A DNA stretch of 64,000 nucleotides, from positions 23,413,501 through 23,477,500 of the forward strand of contig CATNEN010000001.1 of NCBI GenBank assembly GCA_950097015.1. The letters run 5' to 3'. This stretch comes from Macrostomum hystrix (taxonomy: Eukaryota > Platyhelminthes > Macrostomidae). This document shows, piece after piece, positions 47,050-58,300 of this stretch. Position numbers and translations under genes: made by a program. How positions within the stretch are numbered: position 1 is the first letter of the stretch; each line of letters opens with the position of its first letter. Under the pieces are notes generated by a model that ran no database searches, was not told the DNA's origin, and saw nothing but the letters and a program-made list of their open reading frames with translations.

Positions 47050-49254
47050 TTACTTACGGACAGTCATGGATTGCAACTACTGATAGACAGTCATGGATTG
47101 CAGCTACTGATATACAGTCATGGATTGCAGCTACTGATAGACAGTCATGGATTGCAGCCACTGATAGGCAGTCATGGATTGCAGCTACTGATAGACGGTC
47201 ATGGATTGCAGCTACTGATAGACAGGCATGGATTGCAGCTACTGATATACAGTCATGGATTGCAGCTACTGATAGACAGGCATGGATTGCAGCTACTGAT
47301 ATACAGTCATGGATTGCAGCTACTGATAGACAGTCATGGATTGCAGCTACTGATAGACAGTCATGGATTGCAGCTACTGATATACAGTCATGGATTGCAG
47401 CTACTGATAGACAGTCATGGATTGCAGCTACTGATAGACAGTCATGGATTGCAGCTACTGATAGACAGTCATGGATTGCAGCTACTGATAGACAGGCATG
47501 GATTGCAGCTACTGATAGACAGTCATGGATTGCAACTACTGATAGACAGTCATGGATTGCAGCTACTGATAGACAGTCATGGATTGCAGCTACTGATAGA
47601 CAGGCATGGATTGCAGCTACTGATAGACAGGCATGGATTGCAGCTACTGATAGACAGTCATGGATTGCAGCTACTGATAGACAGTCATGGATTGCAGCTA
47701 CTGATAGACAGTCATGGATTGCAGCTACTGATAGACAGTCATGGATTGCAGCTACTGATAGACAGTCATGGATTGCAACTACTGATAGACAGTCATGGAT
47801 TGCAGCTACTGATAGACAGTCATGGATTGCAGCTACTGATAGACAGTCATGGATTGCAGCTACTGATAGACAGTCATGGATTGCAGCTACTGATAGACAG
47901 TCATGGATTGCGGCTACTGATAGACAGTCATGGATTGCAGCTACTGATAGACAGTCATGGATTGCAGCTACTGTTAGACAGTCATGGATTGCAGCTACTG
48001 ATAGACAGTCATGGATTGCAGCTACTGATAGACAGTCATGGATTGCAGTTACTGATAGACAGTCATGGATTGCAGCTACTGATAGACAGTCATGGATTGC
48101 AGCTACTGATAGACAGTCATGGATTGCAGCTACTGATATACAGTCATGGATTGCAGCTACTGATAGACAGTCATGGATTGCAACTACTGATAGACAGTCA
48201 TGGATTGCAGCTACTGATAGACAGGCATGGATTGCAGCTACTGATATACAGTCATGGATTGCAGCTACTGATAGACAGGCATGGATTGCAGCTACTGATA
48301 GACAGGCATGGATTGCAGCTACTGATAGACAGGCATGGATTGCAGCTACTGATAGACAGTCATGGATTGCAGCTACTGATAGACAGTCATGGATTGCAGC
48401 TACTGATAGACAGTCATGGATTGCAGCTACTGATAGACAGTCATGGATTGCAGCTACTGATAGACAGGCATGGATTGCAACTACTGATAGACAGTCATGG
48501 ATTGCGGCTACTGATAGACAGTCATGGATTGCGGCTACTGATAGACAGTCATGGATTGCAGCTACTGTTAGACAGTCATGGATTGCAGCTACTGATAGAC
48601 AGTCATGGATTGCAGCTACTGATAGACAGTCATGGATTGCAGTTACTGATAGACAGTCATGGATTGCAGCTACTGATAGACAGGCATGGATTGCAGCTAC
48701 TGATATACAGTCATGGATTGCAGCTACTGATAGACAGGCATGGATTGCAACTACTGATAGACAGTCATGGATTGCAGCTACTGATAGACAGGCATGGATT
48801 GCAGCTACTGATATACAGTCATGGATTGCAGCTACTGATAGACAGGCATGGATTGCAGCTACTGATAGACAGGCATGGATTGCAGCTACTGATAGACAGG
48901 CATGGATTGCAGCTACTGATAGACAGTCATGGATTGCAGCTACTGATAGACAGGCATGGATTGCAGCTACTGATAGACAGGCATGGATTGCAGCTACTGA
49001 TATACAGTCATGGATTGCAGCTACTGATAGACAGTCATGGATTGCAGCTACTGATAGACAGTCATGGATTGCAGCTACTGATAGACAGGCATGGATTGCA
49101 GCTACTGATAGACAGGCATGGATTGCAGCTACTGATAGACAGTCATGGATTGCAGCTACTGATAGACAGGCATGGATTGCAGCTACTGATAGACAGTCAT
49201 GGATTGCAACTACTGATAGACAGTCATGGATTGCAGCTACTGATAGACAGTCAG
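47050..49254 (+). repeat. 27-bp minisatellite with 594-bp block duplication
   Basis: About 81 units of GATAGACAGTCATGGATTGC plus AGCTACT. Variant units (CTGTTAGAC at 47971 and 48565; GCAGTTACT at 48045 and 48639) recur exactly 594 bp (22 units) apart. Both strands are open for over 730 codons because 27 is divisible by three and the unit lacks stops. Confidence 0.97.
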
Positions 49255-49705
49255 TGAGTCCTGTCAGCTGCAGAACATGCTCTGTGGCAGCTGTTGCAGC
49301 AAAGTACAATGCTGTCAGTTCCACTGTTTTACCACAAATCGATAATTCCTAAGCTAAATCCTCGCTAATCACTAAGCAGAGTTTGACACAAAACTGAATT
49401 GATTGCTAGCCAAGATTAGTTTGCACGAAACTGACAAGCATTCACACCCAGAGTGACTTGTTTTCACACTCAACCTCCAGTTGACCGCTGTTTTAGTGTC
49501 TTGTTGATTCAGTTGATCAGTTGGGCATTAGTCCTCAAGTGTTGTGATCTTTTGTTAATTTTGCTTGAGCACATTTGGATTGTCTTAGATCGACTGTCCG
49601 AACTTTAAGTCATTTCAGTTTGTTTTAACAAGTATTTTTTCTACTTATTGTACTCAATATTTCTGAGAATATTGGTTACATCTGGTTACTGGTTACATCT
49701 CCTCT
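49255..49705. other. Unique AT-rich DNA
   Basis: Nothing recognised. Confidence 0.4.
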
Positions 49706-49710
49706 TCTTT

Positions 49711-50335
49711 GACAGCCTAATATTTGACAGCCTAATATTTGACAGCCTAATCTTTGACACCCTAATATTTGACAGCCTAGTCTTTGACAGCCTAATCTTT
49801 GACAGCCTAATATTTGACACCCTAATCTTTGACAGCCTAATATTTGACACCCTAATCTTTGACAGCCTAATCTTTGACAGCCTAATATTTGACACCCTAA
49901 TCTTTGACAGCCTAATCTTTGACAGCCTAATCTTTGACAGCCTAATCTTTGACAGCCTAATATTTGACAGCCTAATCTTTGACAGCCTAATATTTGACAG
50001 CCCAATCTTTGACAGCCCAATCTTTGACAGCCTAATCTTTGACAGCCTAATATTTGACAGCCTAATATTTGACAGCCTAATCTTTGACAGCCTAATCTTT
50101 GACAGCCTAATCTTTGACAGCCTAATCTTTGACAGCCTAATATTTGACAGCCTAATCTTTGACAGCCTAATCTTTGACAGCCTAATCTTTGACAGCCTAA
50201 TATTTGACAGCCCAATCTTTGACAGCCCAATCTTTGACAGCCTAATCTTTGAAAGCCTAATCTTTGACAGCCTAATCTTTGACAGCCTAATCTTTGACAG
50301 CCTTGTCTTGACAGCCTAATCTTTGATACCCCAAT
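49711..50335 (+). repeat. 15-bp minisatellite
   Basis: About 41 units of GACAGCCTAATCTTT, with A/C variation at one position, occasional GACACC, and CCCAAT variants that recur as a pair at about 50000 and 50211. Confidence 0.96.
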
Positions 50336-50892
50336 CTTTCACACCCGGGTCATTCACACACCTTTGCTTAAATAGTACTCGAAATACTCTATATATTTAT
50401 TTTAAACTACGACTTTTTAGACGTGACAAAAGCAGGCAGATAAATCAGAATTCTCTGCTCTGAGCTCATCTCCCTCGTGACGGGACTTGAGGGGATGATT
50501 TTTCTTCCTTTGAGTCGCCGTTTGAGCACAGACAATTCAGGCCGCGCTGGCTGCTCTGCGAAGCTTCCGGCCCGACTCTGAGCACACGCGATTCTCCCAG
50601 CCGAGATTTCATCGCAGCACTGAGCCGTTTTTTTTCTCTGCTCAGCATTCCCATCTTCCTCCGGCTACTCACTTCACTAGGTTCCCCCCCCCAGCTTCTT
50701 TTCTTCTCTATGGCTGGGGCTTGTTCCCAGCAGCAATTGACCCGGGCCTTCCATTGCTGAATAGCGGGACGTCTTCCTTTCTCCTTGGTCTGATCCGCGA
50801 CCAGATTTTATCGTTGAGCAGCTGCTCAAGATGCGGAATGAACTGCTGAACCACTTAGTACAGTACTTTACACTGCAGGAATTGTGACTCAA
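50336..50892. other. Unique, moderately GC-rich DNA
   Basis: Minus-strand ORFs at 50466-50672 and 50677-50892 look weakly protein-like, but no splice structure or family could be supported. Confidence 0.3.
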
Positions 50893-50893
50893 A

Positions 50894-50984
<91 letters not shown>

Positions 50985-51053
50985 GTCTGTCTATCTATCT
51001 GTCTGTCTGTCTATCTGTCTGTCTGTCTGTCTGTCTCTCTGTCTATCTGTCTA

Positions 51054-51127
<74 letters not shown>

Positions 51128-51218
51128 CTGGGTGTCTCTCTGTCTGTCCTGGGTGTCTGTCTGTCCTGGGTGTCTGTCTACCTGTCTGTCTGGCTAACAG
51201 TCTGTCTGTCAGTCTGTC
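50893..51218 (+). repeat. (GTCT)n microsatellite
   Basis: About 80 copies of GTCT with ATCT interruptions and a small CCTGGGTGTCTGT duplication at 51127-51180. Confidence 0.97.
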
Positions 51219-52398
51219 ATAAAGTTATCAGCACAAACGGCACCAATCATTTCGGTGGATACAGAAGCATCAATAGTAATTTATTACTGCATCATTATAA
51301 AGTATATTTGTTAGGCGCAGCGGACAGGATTTGAATCTACAGCATGGATTATGTACAGTTGCTGAGCGGTTGCTAAAGCCTCACTAAAACAATAAGCAAT
51401 TTTAATCAAGCAAGCAGTGTTTTAAGTCAACTTGGGCTTGCTTAAACAGTTCGCAAACAAATTAGATACAGGGACTAGCTACTGCAGTGGCTAAGAATGC
51501 ATGTCATTGCATTGATGGCTTCAAACAAATTCGACAATTGTTAATTACGAATAATAATAGACTGATCACAATGCACATTATGTATAACAATAAAGTACAT
51601 TTTCCGTCAAGACAATTATTATTAATTCGATTTCGATTTAAAAAAAACTTCGTGCATTGTACTGTTTCTAAGAAAGCAATTGTGAAGAAAAAAAGCAGCG
51701 ATGACTAAAGCCAATGCTCTTCTGACTGGGCCTTTTAATCCTGGAAGCAGACAACAGAACATGTAGGACTGACTCGCAGCTTTGGACAGGACAACAATGG
51801 AGGCTGTCTAGAAACTCAGAATCATTAAATGTCAAAACTAATCAATCAAATTTGTCAGGTAGGAACAAACGAATGTGCACAATTCCATGAAGTCAGGGTA
51901 GCAAAGACAGAGCATATTTTTCCTATGGGTTCTCAGTCGTGAAACTCTGAATGCAGGAACTGGAAAGACAAAAAAACCCAAAAACCTGTTTCCGCGCAAG
52001 AATGAAAACACAAATGGATTCAGATTTTCGCGACCATTACCATTCTTTTACTCTCCAGATAAAAAAAATACTGCTTTAAATTGAAATTTAATAATATTTT
52101 AGAAGTTAAAGGTTCCGTGGCAAAGTTATGTAGAAGCCTCATTATCTTCCAAAGTCGCTCTGGGCCATAGACAACGAATGTCAGCAATCCGACCCATAGA
52201 GGATCATTGGATTGCGTATAACATATAAAAGAAAGCTTTTTACCATAGACGATTATTCAAAGCGGGCGATTATTCAACAGGCAGGGTATTGTTCGTCCAA
52301 ATTCCACATTCAGAGTCTCAACTAGGGACAGAACTAAGGTTAGAAAGGCCAACATGCCAGGGTGGGATTCTACATTTGAAAGCCGGTGATCGTTTCAC
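51219..52398. other. Unique AT-rich DNA
   Basis: No gene recognised. It lies downstream of the minus-strand stop at 52399 and may include that gene's 3' UTR. Confidence 0.35.
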
Positions 52399-55300
52399 TT
52401 AGATCATTGTGCCAGCTGTGGTTGGGTCCGGGCGGACCAGCAGCGTACTGGCATGCTGCTGACCGCGCCTTATCGTTGCGGTGCCGGAGGAGCTGCCGCC
52501 GCCGCTGCCGCCGCTACCGCCAGACGGCGGGGACACGAAGGTGCCTAGAATACCAGCGCCACCTTTCATGTCTTCCACCGACCCGCCGCGGCCCGAGTCG
52601 TCTACGCTGGCATCCTCCGAGTGCCGACGCTCGTGATGATGCGGATGCTGCTGCTGCTGGTGATTAGGCAACGGCGGCGGCAGATGATGGCATCCAAGTC
52701 CCGCAGCTCCGCTGACACTGGCTCCGATAGAGCACGATAACATCGCTGGTGGCGGCTGGAGCAGTGGAGATGGGGGGAATTGTTGCTGGGAGCCTGGCTC
52801 TGAACTCTCCGACTAAAACAGAGAGGAGAGCAGAGCAGAGGAGAGGAGAGGAGAGGAGAGGAGAGGAGAGGAGAGGAGAGAGAAGAGAGGAGAGAGAAGA
52901 GATGTGAGACGTGAGAGGAGAGAGGAGAGAGGGGAGAGAAGAGATGTGAGACGTGAGAGGAGAGAGGAGAGATGAGAGAGAATAGAGGAGAGAGGAGAGA
53001 GAAGAGATGAGAGAGAATAGAGGAGAGAGGAGAGAGAAGAGAGGAGAGAGAAGAGAGGAGAGAGGAGAGACGATGTGTGCCAGGGGTTAGCGATATGGGC
53101 GGCACCAGCCGCCTCCTCGCTGCGTCCGTCATGGAGGCCCCCTGCCGCTAAGTCAAGTAAGTCAAGAGGAGAGACGAGAGAGCAAGGGGGGGAGACGTGA
53201 GAAGAGGCAGAGGCATGATTGAACAGCAAGAGATTAGAAGCTAGATAACAATGAGTTCACACAATTGAACCCGTGTACCAGGTCAGTAGATAAAAAGTCA
53301 ATAGTGTTTTCCTTGGTAAAAAAATATAAACGTACGACCTGCAACTTTGATTGACAGGCGGGTTGCTTACCGATTTAGAAACATCAACAATAACCTGGTG
53401 CTTATTCTAGGAAACGGGCTATCAAAGCCCATTGTCCATTGCACTAGTGCTCAAAAAGTGCCTTGAACACTAGCTGCTGCTGCTGCTGCTGCTGCTGCTG
53501 CATTCAACAACCAACAATGCCTCAGCTTAATAATTCTAGCTTGTCGACAAGGCAATAAAATAGTCATCTTCATCTATTTTATGAAGTTTTTATCCTTTTA
53601 TTCTCCAAAGCGTTGGCTTTTTACACACTGACTGCAGTCCCAGGCAAGTCCTGACTCCTGAGCACACACTCACACAGGTGTGTACATCTGCCCTGACTTT
53701 CTCATCGTCAGGGGCAGTGCACACTCTCACTGGGCCTTGGAGGTTGGCCCTTAAGGGCGTGAATTGCACGACAAGCCTCCAAGGCCTTCTCTCCGCGGCT
53801 GCGCCGAAAACGAATGCGGCCTCGCCGCGGAATCGAGCTCAGGGACCTTGGTGCGAGAGGCAAAGGCGTTAGACAACTTTGCCACTCACCCTCTCACATG
53901 TAGCCTGGGCTGTCGCATTTTGGTTAAAGCGTCGAACACACGACTTCAAGAAACCTGATTTTGCATTGCTTCAGTAAAATAGGTATCAGCATTAGCTGGG
54001 GTTAATTGACGGTGGGTGTGGCGTCTCCCCTGTCCATGGACATCAGATGCGCCGCGCAATAGCTGCGGCTGTGTTGTCGACTGCACATCTGACCAGATTG
54101 GGGCAAGTGTCATCTATTATTTTTACTATTTACTATTTGGAATTTTAATAGAAGTCCAAAACAATAACCAGCGACCTGAAATCTCTAGCAGCAATAGATT
54201 CTGCCGTAGCAATGCTTTGCAAAGTACCACTTTTACAGCTAGTAAACGGTAAATAGAATTCAACAAGCGATTTTCAGCACACCCGGTTTGGGTATTTTGT
54301 ATCTATTAGTTGCCCTAGTTGCAGAGATTTCCTGATCGCACTGTGTACGAGGGCCGGAATGCAAGACTGCAGCAACAGCTAGTTGCTGAAAGCAACCTGT
54401 GTTAGGGATTAGCACAGGCAATGGGATTGGGAACACACTCAATAGGCTTTTCCTAACAAACAATCATGTCCTCGAGTTTATACAGCAGTCGAACGGGTCT
54501 CGAACATAAATCAGCATGGAAGGTATCTGTCATTCCCGTGTTTGACAATACCAGAATTTCTGCTTTGCATATTTGCCAATTTGGTGTTCGCGAATCTACC
54601 TGTCCGATCTAATTTGGTGGCCCCAAATACAAATTAACAGGTAGGGATTTGATGCGGCTTTAAATACAGGGTGTCCACTTGAAAGATTGGGTGTCCACTT
54701 GAAAGATTGGGTGTCCACTTGAAAGATTGGGTGTCCACTTGAAAGATTGGGTGTCCACTTGAAAGATTGGGTGTCCACTTGAAAGATTGGGTGTCCACTT
54801 GAAAGATTGGGTGTCCACTTGAAAGATTGGGTGTCCACTTGAAAGATTGGGTGTCCACTTGAAAGATTGGGTGTCCACTTGAAAGATTGGGTGTCCACTT
54901 GAAAGATTGGGTGTCCACTTGAAAGATTGGGTGTCCACTTGAAAGATTGGGTGTCCACTTGAAAGATTGGGTGTCCACTTGAAAGATTGGGTGTCCTCTT
55001 GAAACACGGCTGTCTATTATGAAGACAGGGTGTCCGTTATGAAGACAGGGTGTCCGTTATGAAGACAGGGTGTCCGTTATGAAGACAGGGTGTCCGTTAT
55101 GAAGACAGGGTGTCCATTATGAAGACAGGGTGTCCGTTATGAAGACAGGGTGTCCGTTATGAAGACAGGGTGTCCGTTATGAAGACAGGGTGTCCGTTAT
55201 GAAGACAGGGTGTCCGTTATGAAGACAGGGTGTCCGTTATGAAGACAGGGTGTCCGTTATAAAGTCAGTGTCTCTATTTGAAAGACAGGGTGTTTTTTTA

Positions 55301-58300
55301 AAAGACAAGCTGTCTGTTTGAAAAAATTTGGTGTCCAATTGGAAGACAGGGTGACTATTAGGAAGGCAGTGTGTCCACTTGAAAGACAGGGTGTCTATTT
55401 GAAAGACAGGGTGTCTATTTGAAAGACAGGGTGTCTATTTGAAAGACAGGGTGTCTATTTGACAGACAGGGTGTCTATTTGACGGACAGGGTGTCTATTT
55501 GACGGACAGGGTGTCTATTTGACAGACAGGGTGTCTATTTGAAAGACAGGGTGTCTATTTGAAAGACAGGGTGTCTATTTGAAAGACAGTGCGTCTATTT
55601 GAAAGACAGGGTGTCTATTTGAAAGACAGGGTGTCTATTTGAAAGACAGGGTGTCCACTTGAAAGACAGGGTGTCTATTTGAAAGACAGGGTGTCTATTT
55701 GAAAGACAGGGTGTCTATTTGACAGACAGGGTGTCTATTTGACGGACAGGGTGTCTATTTGACGGACAGGGTGTCTATTTGACAGACAGGGTGTCTATTT
55801 GAAAGACAGGGTGTCTATTTGAAAGACAGGGTGTCTATTTGAAAGACAGTGTGTCTATTTGAAAGACAGGGTGTCTATTTGAAAGACAGGGTGTCTATTT
55901 GAAAGAAAGTGTGTCTATTTGACAGACAGTGTGTCTATTTGAAAGACAGGGTGTCTATTATGAAGACAGGGTGTCTATTTGAAAGACAGGGTGTCTATTT
56001 GAAAGACAGGGTGTCTATTTGAAAGACAGGGTGTCTATTTGAAAGACAGTGTGTCTATTTGACAGACAGTGTGTCTATTTGAAAGACAGGGTGTCTATTA
56101 TGAAGACAGGGTGTCTATTTGACAGACAGGGTGTCTATTTGACAGACAGTGTGTCTATTTGAAAGACAGTGTGTCTATTTGACAGACAGTGTGTCTATTT
56201 GAAAGACAGTGTGTCTATTTGACAGTGTGTCTATTTGAAAGACAGGGTGTCTATTATGAAGACAGGGTGTCCACTTAAACGACAGGGTGTCTATTTGACA
56301 GACAGGGTGTCTATTTGAAAGACAGGGTGTCTATTTGAAAGACAGGGTGTCTATTTGAAAGACAGTGTGTCTATTTGACAGACAGTGTGTCTATTTGAAA
56401 GACAGGGTGTCTATTATGAAGACAGGGTGTCTATTTGACAGACAGGGTGTCTATTTGACAGACAGTGTGTCTATTTGAAAGATAGTGTGTCTATTTGACA
56501 GACAGTGTGTCTATTTGAAAGACAGTGTGTCTATTTGACAGACAGTGTGTCTATTTGAAAGACAGGGTGTCTATTATGAAGACAGGGTGTCCACTTAAAC
56601 GACAGGGTGTCTATTTGACAGACAGGGTGTCTATTATGAAGACAGGGTGTCCACTTGAAAGACAAGGTGTCTGTTTGAAAGATTAGGTGTCCGTGATAAA
56701 GACAGGGTGTGTACTTAAAAGACAGGGTGCGTGGACCCCGGGATTATAAGCAACGGGGTTATATAGAGGTTGCTTATAATCCCGGGGTCCGGGTCTATTA
56801 GGAAGACAGGGTGTCCACTTTTAACATTTGGCGCTGTGCTAGGCTCGGGGCTGCGACATCAATATTCACAAACTATCTGGCGTAATGTCGCCAAGAACTT
56901 TGCATCCCCCTGGAAAGGAGGGGCGTGAAATAAAAATATAAAAATATAAAAATATAAAAATATAGGCAGAGCGGGGCGTGAAAGCCGCGATTCTTAGAGA
57001 GCTAGTCTATGAGCTCCATTAGGTTAGCCAATTAGAAAATAACCTGTGTTTGTGTTCTTTCTTGGTCTGATCTCCAATCATCGAAGTAAGGATCCAGAAA
57101 AGATCGGAACCGCCAGCCGTGATACTGAGGATCGATAGCCGGGAGCAGTTATAGCCTTCGAGTCATCGAGACTGCCTCACAACCGCTAGACTACACATTT
57201 CTAGGAAGAGAACTCCTAAGAGAGAAGACAAAACTTAAGGAGCTAATCAGAAAGACCTTGTGTTCACTAGATGGACTGTCCCTAGTGCTAAATGCCCCAC
57301 CGTAGTGGTTAGTTACTAAAGGCTATCGAGTCAACGTAAGCATCGTTTCTCTCACTCGAGATCAAGGCCAGATAAGAATAAACATGCTTCAATGCGGGGA
57401 AAGTGGTTGCAGAAAAATCTTATCGCATTTATCGGAAGCGGAACCAGTCAGGCAGAAAAAACACAGCCGAGCTGGCAGGTAACACCTGATGGGAGGAAAT
57501 GGACGTCCGTGCGGCATGCCGGAACTCGCTACGTTCACGGCTGTTACGCAATTAATGATGCCATCCTACTAGGGGAAGAGAGAGCGAATGAGGAAAAGGT
57601 GTACAAAGATTTTCTTTGCGAAATCCCAAGGTAAGTTGCTCTTTTTTTGCTCTAAATCCTATTCTACCCAGTTTTTTATAAGAGGAAAAATATTATAACT
57701 AATGAGAAATGATTCAATAAGTGTGGAAGGCATAAACTAGAAAAACTCTGGGAAAAGTCCGCAGACAAGAAATTTTGGTGTCGCTCGCCGAAAGCTTTAG
57801 AAATGAAAAGTTTTCCTAACAAAGCCTAAGAGTGAACCAATTTGTTAGCACTGACTCTCTTGTAATTTTTTTAACATGGGCTCTGTTCCACCCAATGCAT
57901 GCTCGAAGGCAAACAAGACGCGGTATGGGAAATGGCAGAGTCGGGGGAAATGGGGAAGCGGACTGAGGGGATTTGATGTTTGCCGAGCTTTTTCGCGGCT
58001 GGCCGTGTGTCCTCTGCTGCTTTTTTATTCCTGTGTGACTATAGCCACTTCAGGGTCGGAGCAGTATTGAGTCCTTACTCCTCAACCCAAGCTGATCAGC
58101 CCATGCATCAGTGTGGATATTGCATTGTTCTTCTCCTTGTCATGTAGAGTAGAATGTAACCCCCACTGGTCACATTGTGACGGATGGGCGCAAAAGAAAT
58201 AGAGAAAACAAACCTATAGCATGTTGAGGTTTAGCCAACTTTTTGACAAACTGCTTTCCTTGTTAACCAAACACACTTTGAGAGTGTGTCTAGCAGGCGT

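Noticed and set aside
47044-49324. Two opposing ORFs of more than 730 codons
   Set aside because: The 27-bp repeat is divisible by three and lacks stops on both strands; no splice or start context supports translation.
50466-50892. Minus-strand short ORFs
   Set aside because: Protein-like in places and one GTGAGT donor, but no consistent frame reaches the donor.
53083-53150. Small minus-strand exon between the two exons of the 52399-60066 model
   Set aside because: Acceptor TTGACTTAG is acceptable, but the only donor would be GTCTCT, unlike every other donor in the window.
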